NCBI RefSeq assembly: GCF_001263205.1
Contig: NZ_CP012333.1
Coordinates: 7,090,001 to 7,154,000, forward strand
DNA: 64,000 bases
Source: Labilithrix luteola
Lineage (GTDB): Bacteria > Myxococcota_A > Polyangia > Polyangiales > Polyangiaceae
Direction of reading: 5' to 3'
This document shows, piece after piece, positions 26,832 to 36,042 of this stretch (position 1 is its first letter; every line of letters starts with the position of its first letter). A model generated the notes under the pieces. The model had not been told where the DNA came from. It saw only the letters and a program-made list of their open reading frames with translations, and searched no databases. The translations under genes and the position numbers were made by a program.

Positions 26832-29084
26832 GTGGCACGGATAACAGTTCGGCGTCGTTTGAGGCCGCTGCGGTTCGCCTTCTTGGTCAGGCCGGGCGAC
26901 ATGCATGAGCTTCGCCTCGCCTTTCAGCTTTGTACCGTCCTCTGGGGCGGGAAGTACAACCTCATCATCCCGGCGTACGAGCGCGCGCCAACTTCATTCA
27001 ACACTCGAAAGAGCGGTCGGGAGATCGTGGCTGGGTATATCGACAACTTTCAGCCGGACTTCGTCGTCGTTGAGAAGGTCGAGCCTGAGCGGTTTGGGAT
27101 CAGGGCCGACCGAGTGCGTCGGATACGAGAGATGCTCCAGGATGAAGCCTTTGGTGACGTAGGGGTTTCCGTCGGCGGCTTTTACCAACGCGCGTACGAC
27201 AAGACATTCGCGTTCGTTCTGCGCCATAAGGCTAGCCTCGTGAACGTGCGGGCACGCGGCGAGCTTCGTCGCTTCGCAGCGTGCGTGTTCGGCGAATTCC
27301 CGCAGGGTCCTCACGGCGGCCTCGAACGTGACTTTGAGACGCTCGGCGGTGTACGCGTAGAGTTCACGCCTGCGCTGCTCGATCCCGAGAAGGACAACTT
27401 GTCTCCTCTTCAGATCGGATCGAAGGGACTCACGCTCATTGCACCGTGGCGACGACGAGCGGCCCTATTACTCGATCCTCAGTCCTTCGATGATCTCGTC
27501 GACTGTTGGAATCTTCGCGCCCTCGGATGGCGCCTCTTTCCGGTTCCGCTCACATTCGTGGGGCAGCTAGCGTTACCGATCGCGAAGTTCTTAGCTCCCG
27601 AGGCGGCAAAGTTCGGCGCCGTCATCCTCAAGGGGCGATCATTGGCGATTGATGCCTTCGAGCGCGCTGCAGCCGTAATCCCCGTAAGTCCGCGCAACAC
27701 GCAGACTGAGATGCCGCGAGCGTGGGCACCTGAGGTCCGCCAGGCTGATCAGGCCGATCGACCTAGCGTCCGGGCCGCGGAGGATGACATCGAAGCGACC
27801 GTCGAGAAGGGGGCGTTCTCGTTCAAAACGCTTGCTCCCAACTTCGAACCTTTCACGCCGAACTTGCGCCGCGCTTCGTGGGCCAACGTGATCGAGCTGA
27901 ACTCGCACGACACGCCGAGTCTGGCGCGTATCTTCCCTAGGCCGATCGAGGACGTTGGCGAGGTCGTTTCCCGCTGGCGCGGCATGGAGATGGTGCATCT
28001 CTCCTCGGAGGGGCTGACGATCTTCGACTCGGCAGACGGACAGACGCATGAATGGGTGGTACCGACCGGTGTGAAAGTGTTCCGTGCATGGGCGAAACCT
28101 AGATTCGAGGTGTCCGTTTCGGGCGCAGGACGTCTCACGAACCGGCTCCTGGAAATTCTCGGTGGCCCGGAACGGACCCGCACGGCGACGCACCCCGACA
28201 TCATAAAGCTCTTCGACGAAATCACGAGGACTGCATCGCGAAGCATTCGCGGTGACGTTTTGCACGGCCGGCTCAAGAAGGTACACGGGAACCACGACGT
28301 TCCGACTAAGAACGTCCTCACGCAATGGCTGGAGCGCGGCGCCCTTGCGGTCGGCCTCCAGATTTCTTGCGACGAATGTGGTCAAGAGAACTGGTACGCT
28401 CTGGAGGACCTTCGCAATCGCCTTCGGTGTGGTCGCTGTCTGGAACATTACCCCTTTCCAGGGTTATCACCCTTCAGGAAGACTAACTGGGCGTATCGAC
28501 CCCTCGGCCCGTTCTCCGTCGAAGGACACGCGCACGGGGCCTTCACGGTCGCTGCAGCTATCCGAGTTCTTGAACGCTTCGCTTCGGATCGCATTACTTG
28601 GGTGCCGAGCATCGACCTGCGCTCTGCGGATGTTCATCTCGAAGCCGACTTCGCGCTCTTCTGGGAACGCAAGTTTCGACGCAGTCATCCGCCCGTAGTG
28701 GTCTTCGGCGAATGCAAGACGTTTGGCGCCTTTCAAGATAAGGACGTCAAGAAGATGCGTGCGCTCGGGCAGTACTTCCCCGGTGCGGTTCTCGTGTTCG
28801 CATCCATGAGTTCTACACTGACAGCCGACGAGATCGATACGCTCGCTCGGCTCGCCCGGTGGGGACGTCAGAAGTGGCGAACGCCCGTGCTGGTGCTCAC
28901 GCAACGCGAACTCGCAAGCAGTTCTGGCCCTCCGCACTGCTGGGAGAACGGCTCATCCGCCGAGAAAGCCATCGCCGATAGCTTTCGCGGCCGCGCGAGT
29001 CTGCGAATGCTCTGCGACGCCAGCCAACAGATTCATCTCGCGATGCAGAAGAGTAGTGATTGGCCGCATTACGATTCTTGGTGA
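26832..29084 (+). CDS. Large protein with zinc ribbon and PD-(D/E)XK-like nuclease motif
   Basis: 750 residues from a GTG at 26832 with AGGAG upstream. The N-terminal 250 residues (LRFAFLVRPGDMHELRLAF onward) match no family I can name. A zinc ribbon uses C513, C516, C533 and C536 (CDECGQ...CGRC). Near the C-terminus, E604 and D606 (HLEADFALFW) precede E627-C-K629 (VVVFGECKTFG), the D...ExK arrangement of PD-(D/E)XK nucleases, followed by a helix and the strand AVLVFASM. The predicted role is DNA or RNA cleavage in defence, with the long N-terminus as sensor. It follows the TIR gene after 217 bp on the same strand. Confidence 0.75.
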   Translation: MARITVRRRLRPLRFAFLVRPGDMHELRLAFQLCTVLWGGKYNLIIPAYERAPTSFNTRKSGREIVAGYIDNFQPDFVVVEKVEPERFGIRADRVRRIREMLQDEAFGDVGVSVGGFYQRAYDKTFAFVLRHKASLVNVRARGELRRFAACVFGEFPQGPHGGLERDFETLGGVRVEFTPALLDPEKDNLSPLQIGSKGLTLIAPWRRRAALLLDPQSFDDLVDCWNLRALGWRLFPVPLTFVGQLALPIAKFLAPEAAKFGAVILKGRSLAIDAFERAAAVIPVSPRNTQTEMPRAWAPEVRQADQADRPSVRAAEDDIEATVEKGAFSFKTLAPNFEPFTPNLRRASWANVIELNSHDTPSLARIFPRPIEDVGEVVSRWRGMEMVHLSSEGLTIFDSADGQTHEWVVPTGVKVFRAWAKPRFEVSVSGAGRLTNRLLEILGGPERTRTATHPDIIKLFDEITRTASRSIRGDVLHGRLKKVHGNHDVPTKNVLTQWLERGALAVGLQISCDECGQENWYALEDLRNRLRCGRCLEHYPFPGLSPFRKTNWAYRPLGPFSVEGHAHGAFTVAAAIRVLERFASDRITWVPSIDLRSADVHLEADFALFWERKFRRSHPPVVVFGECKTFGAFQDKDVKKMRALGQYFPGAVLVFASMSSTLTADEIDTLARLARWGRQKWRTPVLVLTQRELASSSGPPHCWENGSSAEKAIADSFRGRASLRMLCDASQQIHLAMQKSSDWPHYDSW

Positions 29085-29278
29085 TGTCTGTCTGACGACG
29101 AGCACGCGGAGTTCGGGCCATCCGCCTGGATGTGCTTGACGGTGCACGTCCGCCAGCGCCGCGACCGTCGCGTCGCCACCTACCGGTCTGACGGTTGGTG
29201 CTGGGCGCGCTCGAAGAACGTGATGTTCATCAGTTCGCGGTATTGAGCGCGCACTGTGGCGTCTGCACCAATATTTCC

Positions 29279-30676
29279 TCAGATGCGAACGAGCTGTCCC
29301 TTTTCGGCGTGAAAGGCCATGCGGTAAAAGCTGAAGTCATCGCGGTTTATCGCCTGACACTGGCGCCAAATCTCTTTCATAATGGCAAGTTTGTCGCTTT
29401 CGTTCGTCTTCATGCCAAACACGATGCCGACGAGGCTTGAGAACTCGTATTCAACATATGGATCGTCTTGCCGCAAGCCAAGCATGTCGGGCAGAACGAT
29501 CCTGTACTCTTCCTCGTGTTTCCAGTCTTCGAGTTTCGTTGTTACGATTCGATCGAAGGAATCCCAGTACGATTGTCTCCACTCTGCGTCCTCCTTGAGG
29601 ATCCCATCGACAACCGTGCTTCGCTTGCCGTTCCCGAGCGATAGCCACGCGCGCTCCAGCTTACCGCGCGGTATCGTGCCAAGAGATTGGAAAAACTCAA
29701 TTTTGGGGAGCTCTCGAGTGTAGGTGATCGGTCGCAATTGGCCTTTAATCGTTCCTTTTATCAGGTTCGATGGTTTGCCTAGGACGGTACTCGAGCCGGT
29801 AACACCGATCAGAGGAATGAAGGACCGTCCCTCTTCCGTCACGGGCCGGTAGACGAGTGCGACTCCGCAGTGGCCCGCGCCATAGGTTGCCCATACAGCA
29901 GCGTTGGTGCAAGTTGCCGAGAAGCAGGCTGCCCCCCATGGTGGATGAACCAGTTGGTCGATCAATTCATCTATGTAGCGAGCGGGAAATCCCCATAAGA
30001 GATAGTGCATGTGGCGCGATCGCCCGCCGACCTTGTCATGCTCAAGCTTGAAAAGCATTCGTAGCGCCTGCTCTGCTGATACCGAGTTAAGGACGAAGGC
30101 GAGCGACTCGAGGGGCGCTTCCGGGATCTCCGTGGTTCCGTGCGTGAACGCCTCCAGGATGGTGTGGAGACTGGGAGTTTTTGGCATTTCGATAGGTTGG
30201 GCAGGAAGAAGCCCTCGCTTGTGAAAGCTCGCTGTCACTGCCGCAAAAGCCGCCGGGCTAAGCAGTGTTAGGATCATGCGAACCCCTTCACGCCGGAGCG
30301 GCTCTTGCAGCCGGACCACGATTGTAAGGAGCGATGCTGGTCCCGGTTCCTTCAGGAAGGCATCGCTCGCTTCGCGATAGAGGCGTCGAAGCTCGTCTGT
30401 TGGTAGATCATCCTCGGTCAAGGTGGCGGGAATGTTCGGTTCTTCGAAGTCGTCCTGGAGCAGGATATTGGTCATCACCCAAACGAGCGCGAGAACATAG
30501 TGTCGGAGGAGATTCTCCCAGAGGACTTCATCCCCACGGAAGGTCACGTTCTTGTACCCATCCATCGGGTCGTTTTGCTCGTGAGTGGGGGCCATGTAGA
30601 TCTGTCGGCGTTCAAGCTCTTTGAACTTGCCAAGAAGATTCTCAACCGGGCGAAACCTGTAGATGACGTCGAGCAT
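29279..30676 (-). CDS. DUF2971 domain protein
   Basis: 465 residues. The start YRFRPVENLLGKFKELERRQ with YMAPTHEQNDPMDG is the DUF2971 opening. The middle CFSATCTNAAVWATYGAGHC, then GVALVYR, and the late KHEEEYRIVLP segment are its other signatures. About 170 helical residues are inserted between the first and second blocks, making it longer than the common 250-300 residue members. The function is unknown; such genes often lie in defence islands. It is convergent with the nuclease-like gene (194-bp gap) and shares its lower GC, so I treat it as part of the same island. Confidence 0.85.
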   Translation of the reverse strand: MLDVIYRFRPVENLLGKFKELERRQIYMAPTHEQNDPMDGYKNVTFRGDEVLWENLLRHYVLALVWVMTNILLQDDFEEPNIPATLTEDDLPTDELRRLYREASDAFLKEPGPASLLTIVVRLQEPLRREGVRMILTLLSPAAFAAVTASFHKRGLLPAQPIEMPKTPSLHTILEAFTHGTTEIPEAPLESLAFVLNSVSAEQALRMLFKLEHDKVGGRSRHMHYLLWGFPARYIDELIDQLVHPPWGAACFSATCTNAAVWATYGAGHCGVALVYRPVTEEGRSFIPLIGVTGSSTVLGKPSNLIKGTIKGQLRPITYTRELPKIEFFQSLGTIPRGKLERAWLSLGNGKRSTVVDGILKEDAEWRQSYWDSFDRIVTTKLEDWKHEEEYRIVLPDMLGLRQDDPYVEYEFSSLVGIVFGMKTNESDKLAIMKEIWRQCQAINRDDFSFYRMAFHAEKGQLVRI

Positions 30677-31201
30677 TCAGGAGCCAGCGTAGCTTCCCGT
30701 TCAACGCTGGTCAGACGATTTCGAATCTGTACGCCGCGGATCCATCACGCGGATACCTTGGGCTAACGGCCAGCTGATCGGTAGACCGTGCACGAACGCG
30801 CGTCTCAACGAGCAGCGACGATTCGCTATTGTCGGGGGCAGTGCCGGGCCGTGAAGGTCGAAGGCTTGTCGAGCAGGCTCCCTGTCTAGCCCGAGAACTG
30901 TCACGGTTCAGTTTGCACCGGCCTTCACCGACTTCTCGTTCTCCGCGGGTGCATCGAGGCGTTGCGCGAAGTCATGGCAAACGTGTAGCGCTTGACGACC
31001 CCACGGCTCGAGAGACGCCTCGGCGCTGCGACTGCCGGCAAGACGTGGTCTGCCTGCGTCGCGGCGCGCTGGCGCAGGTCGTATTACTCGTTGCCTCGGC
31101 CGGCGCGTCCTGTACCTTCTCGCTCCGGGGGCAGCGGCGAGGCGACGCGCGAGGTGCGTGTTGCTTGCTGACGCGTGGTGCCTCCTTTGAAGGGGGCAAT
31201 C
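30677..31201 (+). other. 525-bp gap at the right edge of the island
   Basis: No supported gene. Base composition returns to the GC-rich background within it. I saw no tRNA, integrase site or direct repeat that would mark an attachment site. It should contain the promoters of the DUF2971 gene (left) and the gene at 31202 (right); the latter has a GAAGGGGG ribosome site at its end. Confidence 0.5.
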
Positions 31202-32056
31202 ATGACGAAGAAGGTAATCGACCTCGCGAAGCTGCCGGTGCGGGAGTCCACGGTTAGTCAGGAGACGCTCGAGGCGACGCCCGCGCGGGTGGTCGCGTTC
31301 TTGCGGGCGCTCGGGACGGTGCCCGTTCTCCGCAAAGGGCTCGAGGCGCGCGGCTATTCAGCCGACGAACATCGGCGTGGATGGGCGCTCTTGCAGGCGG
31401 CGAGTGGATACGACGCGGACGGGGAAGGGGAGGTGGCGGCGTCGCAGGTCGATCCCGAGGTTCGCGATGCCATCGCCGAGATCGACGCCTGGGACGAAGA
31501 CGGCTTTCGGATCGTTCGCGCGGCGCTCGGGCGGCTTCATCCCGAGCAAGCGAAGACCGTGCTCGCCGGGCTTGGACCGTCGACGGGAGCGGCGGCGATT
31601 CTCGGCGTCGAGACGCTGCTCGACCGGCTCGATACGCTCGCGAAGAGCAAGCATCCGGCAGATCGCGCCGCGATTGCCACGCTCGAAGTGCGTGGGCTCA
31701 CCGAGGCGGAGCGAAAGCGGCTGCGTGCACTCGTGAAGGTGGCGAAGGAAGGGACCTCGCGCGACGACGCGCCGTCGGAGGAGACGGTGCAGATGGCCGA
31801 TGATCGCCAGCGCATCCTCGTCGAGCTCCGCGCTTGGTACGAGGACTGGTCGGAGATGGCGCGTGTCACGTTCAAGCGTCGCGATCACCTCCTCCGCCTC
31901 GGCCTCGCGCAGCGGAAGGTCCGAAAGAAGACGGACGTCGCGCCGACGGCCGATGGAGAAGCCGCGGGCCCTAGCAATGTGACGCGCGGAAAGAACGGCT
32001 CGACCGCCTCGAAGTCGGGCTCGACCACGGGCGCTTTCGCCGGCGAAAGTACCTGA
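31202..32056 (+). CDS. Unrecognised helical protein, probably lineage-restricted
   Basis: 284 residues, no signal peptide or membrane helix. Two halves: residues 1-170 with mixed helical segments (EATPARVVAFLRALGTVPVL, DAIAEIDAWDEDGFRIVRAA), then LTEAERKRLRALVKVAKEGT and a helical C-terminal domain with VELRAWYEDWSEMARVTF. A low-complexity, Lys/Ser/Thr-rich tail closes it. The ATG at 31202 follows GAAGGGGG at 7 bases. No neighbour on either side suggests a pathway. I do not know the function. Confidence 0.75.
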   Translation: MTKKVIDLAKLPVRESTVSQETLEATPARVVAFLRALGTVPVLRKGLEARGYSADEHRRGWALLQAASGYDADGEGEVAASQVDPEVRDAIAEIDAWDEDGFRIVRAALGRLHPEQAKTVLAGLGPSTGAAAILGVETLLDRLDTLAKSKHPADRAAIATLEVRGLTEAERKRLRALVKVAKEGTSRDDAPSEETVQMADDRQRILVELRAWYEDWSEMARVTFKRRDHLLRLGLAQRKVRKKTDVAPTADGEAAGPSNVTRGKNGSTASKSGSTTGAFAGEST

Positions 32057-33311
32057 CGCCCGCGCCAGCCGCGTGGCGTGCCGGCCGGCCTTATTGCCGT
32101 GCGCTCGATAGCCGGCTGGCGCGTCACTGGACGTTCCGACGAGCGCTCGATGGTCATCCGGTGCGTCCTTGGAGCTTCCGACGCGTTCCGGAACCTGCCA
32201 ACGAGCGCATCGAAGACGTGATTTCGCGAACTTGAGCCCCTCGCGCTCGCGCCGCTGACGTTCCCGGCCGCATCGGCCATCGTGATTTCGCGCATCTGAA
32301 GCACGTTCAGGCGCGCCGGTGGCCTTCCAGGGCACTTCGGAAGCTCTCCGGGCGCGTCGGAAGCTCGTCGGTGGTCGACGACGCCGCAGATCGGAGGATG
32401 GTCGGGGCATCGTGCCGCAGATGGCCAACCCCCCGAGCGCGGACAGCGTCCTACACGGCCGGACCGCGAACGCCTCCAAGACGGGCGGGATCATCGATTC
32501 GATGGTGTCGAACTTCTGCGCGCCTCACGCACGTCCGGTCGAGACAAGAGCCAGTCCGCTGTCGCCTTGCTCGTCGCGCGTGCCGCTGGATGGCGAACGG
32601 TGAGCAGGGCGAGCTTGTGTCGTCCGCGCGCGCCTTCGACTTCTGCGCGATTCGAGAAGCCCAGAACGGACGCCCGAAAACGATGACGACATGCGGAAGT
32701 ACTTTGCGCACGTCACTGAGACCTCATCGCGTCCCGATGCCGAGTTGCGCCGTCATCGGGACGCTCCGCGGGCCCATTGAGCGTTGAAGACAGACTCCCG
32801 TTCAATCGAGTTTCGAATTTCGAGTTCGCCGATGCTCTCGTCGCCACTCTCCCAAAGCTGTTCGATCTCGATCCGTTTGCATCCGAGCTCGTCGGCCGCG
32901 ACGCCTGCATCGGCGATGATCTGGGAATACGGCGACGCGAGAGATATGCGATGTCGGATTCGTTGAATCGCTGTTCGCGCATCACGGCGAGGTGACATCG
33001 CCCGATGTTTCGGCGGCGAGCAATCGATGGAATCGTCGAGCGCAGCTTGCCGGTCCGACGGTCATTCTGCGACGCTGGCGAAGGAGCGCGTTCCATCGCA
33101 GCCTTCGTTGAGCCGGCGGATGACGGCGTGGGCTCGACAGACGACAACGCCTTGCCGTCGTGTCCCTGCAGTTGCTTGATGAGCTCGGGCGGGGACGGCG
33201 ACGGCGACGGCGCGCAGGCGAGAGTAAGTTCCCGGAGCGCATCGACCTGGCGCTGGACATCCTCGACCATGCCTAGGTAAGGTTCGAGATGGTTCCCATG
33301 CTCCGGAGGAG
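32057..33311 (+). other. 1.25-kb stretch without a confident gene; holds one dispersed repeat copy
   Basis: No open frame here shows convincing coding pattern throughout. It contains copy A of an intergenic repeat (32370-32430) and a direct repeat of GTGATTTCGCG near 32218 and 32282. The reverse strand between about 32713 and 33270 has protein-like stretches in two frames (MVEDVQRQVDALRELTLACA, then SPYSQIIADAGVAADELGCK), perhaps a decayed gene divergent from the operon at 33312. The right end must contain that operon's promoter. Confidence 0.45.
32370..32430 (+). repeat. Dispersed intergenic repeat, copy A
   Basis: Starts GGTGGTCGACGACGCCGCAG and ends CAGATGGCCAACC. It aligns over its whole 61 bases with copies at 42969-43029 and 47356-47418. 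All three are in the same orientation and lie outside genes. Confidence 0.65.
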
Positions 33312-34409
33312 ATGAAGCGCTCTGAGTTCGTCATGAAGCGCTCCCTTCGACATTTCGTAGTGATCGCCGGACTCTTCATTTTGGCGCCGGCGACTGCGCG
33401 CGCCGATGCGGAGCGAATCGCGCTCCACTACGAGACGGGCCCTGAGTGCCCATCGGAGTCCGATTTTTTGGCGGCCGTCCGGACGTATACCGAGCGTTGG
33501 GCCCACGTTCCCGAAGGTACGACGGAGTCTCGAACGATTCGCGTCAGGATCTCGGAGGCATCGCACGAGACGATCGGCACGCTCGCCGTCGCGAACAAGA
33601 GCGGCATCCTCGCCGAACGCGAGATCGTCGGGCCTTCGTGCACGGAGGTGTCTCGAGCGCTTGCGGTCATGGTCGCCGTGACGATCGACCCTCGAGCCGG
33701 CGGAGGCGGCGGAGCCGGGAGCCCCGGAAAAGCCGGCGCCTCCGGGCCGCCCGAGGAGGCCTCCGCGCCCGAAGGCAACCCCGAGGCGCGGCCTCCCTAC
33801 GAATCGGCGCTCCCTCTTCCCCGAGCGACTTCACCGAGTGCCGTGCGAACGTCACCTCCAGCGAGCACGTCGCCGGGAGTCTCCTTGGACGTTCGTGTCG
33901 AGACGACCTCGGCGGTGATTCGAGGCGGACTCGTCGGCGTCGGCGCGTCGATCACGGTCGAATCTCCAGAGTCGGGACAGCCTCGTTGGCTCGCCGTCCT
34001 GAAGCCGAGCCTTGGTCTCGGGATCCGTCAAAGCTTGCCGAAGGAGCGCGCCCTGCAGGGGGGGAGCGTGGACCTCCTCTGGACGGCCGGACACATTCGT
34101 TTGTGTCCGCTTCGGATATCGGTCACACCGATCATGAAAGTGGTGCCATGCACCGAGGCAAACATCGGCACCTTTCGCGCATCCGCCGAGGGGTTCGTCG
34201 ACGTGCGCCGCCTCTCGAGTTTTTGGTTCGATGTGGGCGCGTCCGTGTGGGCGGCGGTGGATCTGTCGGACCGGATCTTTCTTAGCTCTACCGTTCTCGT
34301 GACGATTCCTTCCGTTCGACAGCCCCTCGTCCTCGCGACCGGTGCCACCGTTGCGAGCGTCCCGCCGCTTGGCCTGTTGGGGGGTCTCGGCATCGGCGCA
34401 AGAATGTGA
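33312..34409 (+). CDS. Exported protein of unknown function, first gene of the ECF sigma operon
   Basis: 365 residues with a cleavable signal peptide (RSLRHFVVIAGLFILAPATARA). The first 110 residues (ALHYETGPECPSESDFLAAV...SCTEVSRALAVMVAVTID) form a compact domain common at the N-terminus of myxobacterial periplasmic proteins. A Gly/Pro/Ala-rich linker with a run of Gly (about 118-175) follows, then a beta-barrel-like C-terminal half ending LLGGLGIGARM. Two ATGs are possible: 33312, close to GGAGGAG, or 33333, which gives a cleaner signal peptide. It overlaps the sigma factor gene by 4 nt, so its product may sense or work at the envelope. Confidence 0.82.
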   Translation: MKRSEFVMKRSLRHFVVIAGLFILAPATARADAERIALHYETGPECPSESDFLAAVRTYTERWAHVPEGTTESRTIRVRISEASHETIGTLAVANKSGILAEREIVGPSCTEVSRALAVMVAVTIDPRAGGGGGAGSPGKAGASGPPEEASAPEGNPEARPPYESALPLPRATSPSAVRTSPPASTSPGVSLDVRVETTSAVIRGGLVGVGASITVESPESGQPRWLAVLKPSLGLGIRQSLPKERALQGGSVDLLWTAGHIRLCPLRISVTPIMKVVPCTEANIGTFRASAEGFVDVRRLSSFWFDVGASVWAAVDLSDRIFLSSTVLVTIPSVRQPLVLATGATVASVPPLGLLGGLGIGARM

Positions 34410-35092
34410 GCGCCCTGAGCGCCCGCGGACGTTTTTCCGATCAGAGCCGGCGGCCCGCATCACTACCCAGTGTGCTGAGCACCCCGGCCGCTTCCGCAGC
34501 TGCTGAAACCGTCGCGACCGCCCGCGTCGCGGACGACGAGCGCGGCCGTGCGTGGACTGAGCTCGAGCGCGCCGCATACCTGCGCGGGGTCGTGCGTGAA
34601 CACTTTTCGGCCGTCTGGAGGTTTCTTCGACGACTCGGCTTCGAGCGACACGTGGCCGACGACGCGGCGCAGGAACTCTTCTTCGTAGCGCTCCGAAAGA
34701 TCGAAGGCGTCGCGCCTGGACGCGAACGCGCGTTCTTGTTCGGTGCCGCGTTTCGAATCGCAACTCACCTGAAACGGAAGGACGCACGTGAAGTCTCCGT
34801 GGATCTCTCCGAGCTGGACAACGAGCTGGAAGAAACCGCGGCCTCGCCCGACGAGCGTCTCGACGACGAGAAGGCACGAACGATCCTCTACCGCCTCCTC
34901 TCCGAGATCGAGGAACGCTTTCGTGTCGTGTTCGTCATGTACGAAATCGAAGGAATGACGATGCAGGAGATCTCCGACGTTCTCGAGATCCCCCCGGGAA
35001 CGGTGGCATCACGCCTCCGCAGCGCTCGCGACGATTTCAGCGCGCGACTCGAACGTTACCGTGCATGCATGCGCCGCGAGGAAGGCACATGA
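34406..35092 (+). CDS. ECF-type RNA polymerase sigma factor
   Basis: 228 residues. Region 2 is at about 60-120 (VREHFSAVWRFLRRLGFERH, VADDAAQELFFVALRKIEGV) and region 4 at about 165-215 (IEERFRVVFVMYEIEGMTMQ, EISDVLEIPPGTVASRLRSA), the DNA-recognition HTH. It has no extra sensor domain, but carries a 50-residue N-terminal extension. The GTG start overlaps the previous stop by 4 nt, and its own stop overlaps the next ATG by 4 nt. It probably directs transcription of the surface-protein genes downstream and of itself. Confidence 0.95.
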   Translation: MSALSARGRFSDQSRRPASLPSVLSTPAASAAAETVATARVADDERGRAWTELERAAYLRGVVREHFSAVWRFLRRLGFERHVADDAAQELFFVALRKIEGVAPGRERAFLFGAAFRIATHLKRKDAREVSVDLSELDNELEETAASPDERLDDEKARTILYRLLSEIEERFRVVFVMYEIEGMTMQEISDVLEIPPGTVASRLRSARDDFSARLERYRACMRREEGT

Positions 35093-35916
35093 TCAAGGGA
35101 CCGCGGCGCCTCATGCTGGACGATTCGGACTTTGCTCGGCTCATCGCCGCGAGCGAGAGCGAGGAGCCGGGGAGTGACCAGATCGACAGCGCCCTCTCGC
35201 TCGCGGATCGAACCGCGGCGGCGTCCGGCTGGAATGCGTGGCGCTGGTTCAGCCCGAGGCTGGTCATCGGTGCCGCCGCGATCGGCGCCTCGGTGCTTGC
35301 TCTCGTATCGATCTCCGCGCATTCGGAGCCAACGATTCAAACGCATGCAGGTATTCAGAACGTCACGATGATCGAATCGGCCGCGCCCATTCGAGCCTCG
35401 GAGACGCCGCTCGAGCCGGTCACGGACTCGACGTCGGCACCTCGTGCGTCCGCGGTTCGGATCGATCACGAGCCGCCGCCGAAGGCCGTCGCCGTCACGG
35501 TGCCCGCCGCGCTCCCGTCCGTTCGAGTTGCCTCGCAAGTCGGCTCGCCTCGCGCAAAGAGCTCGCAAGTCGGCTCGCCTCGCGCAAAGAGCACCCCCTC
35601 GCTCGTCACGGACGTCGTCCCGCAGGGAGGCGCGAGCCGCACGACATTCAGCGAAGAGCTCGCGCTCGTGTCCGTGGCCCGTTCCGCTCTCGAAGGCGGA
35701 GACTTCGCGTCATGTATGCGCGCCGTCGATCGCTACGACGAGAAGTTCCGCTCCGGCCTCTTCGCACACGAGATCGAGGTCATTCGAATCGAAGCGCTCG
35801 CTACCTCGGGAGAACGTGAGCGCGCAGCGGTCTTGGCGGAGCGGTTCCTCGCGGCAAACGCGAGCAGCCCATACGCCGATCTCGTTCGTTCGTTCCTTGC
35901 GCACGACCGAGACTGA
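35089..35916 (+). CDS. Single-pass membrane protein, likely anti-sigma factor, with C-terminal TPR-like domain
   Basis: 275 residues. A cytoplasmic N-terminal part of about 60 residues is followed by one TM helix (VIGAAAIGASVLALVSI), a Pro/Ala/Ser-rich periplasmic linker, and a helical TPR-like domain (SVARSALEGGDFASCMRAVD, ERERAAVLAERFLAANASSP). The position directly after the sigma gene with an ATGA overlap, plus the one-TM topology, argue for anti-sigma function. No ZAS zinc motif is present, so this rests on context. The linker contains an exact 30-bp tandem duplication. Confidence 0.78.
   Translation: MIKGPRRLMLDDSDFARLIAASESEEPGSDQIDSALSLADRTAAASGWNAWRWFSPRLVIGAAAIGASVLALVSISAHSEPTIQTHAGIQNVTMIESAAPIRASETPLEPVTDSTSAPRASAVRIDHEPPPKAVAVTVPAALPSVRVASQVGSPRAKSSQVGSPRAKSTPSLVTDVVPQGGASRTTFSEELALVSVARSALEGGDFASCMRAVDRYDEKFRSGLFAHEIEVIRIEALATSGERERAAVLAERFLAANASSPYADLVRSFLAHDRD
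35532..35591 (+). repeat. 30-bp tandem duplication inside the anti-sigma-like gene
   Basis: Two exact adjacent copies of a unit beginning CTCGCAAGTCGGCTCGCCTC, in frame, giving SQVGSPRAKS twice in the periplasmic linker. The exact identity suggests a recent slippage event that left the reading frame intact. Confidence 0.9.
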
Positions 35917-36042
35917 AGCTCGCGGATGGAGTCCAGCGTCGCTGGACGGAGTTCGCAAAAAATCAACGGATGCTCCGCAAATCCCGAGTCGGATGGAATG
36001 CGGACACTTGCGAGAGACGCTAACGGGGTCCCAGAAATCGTC

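Noticed and set aside
24668..30676. Integrative element with attachment sites
   Set aside because: No integrase, tRNA gene or flanking direct repeat was found around the island, so the mode of acquisition is left open.
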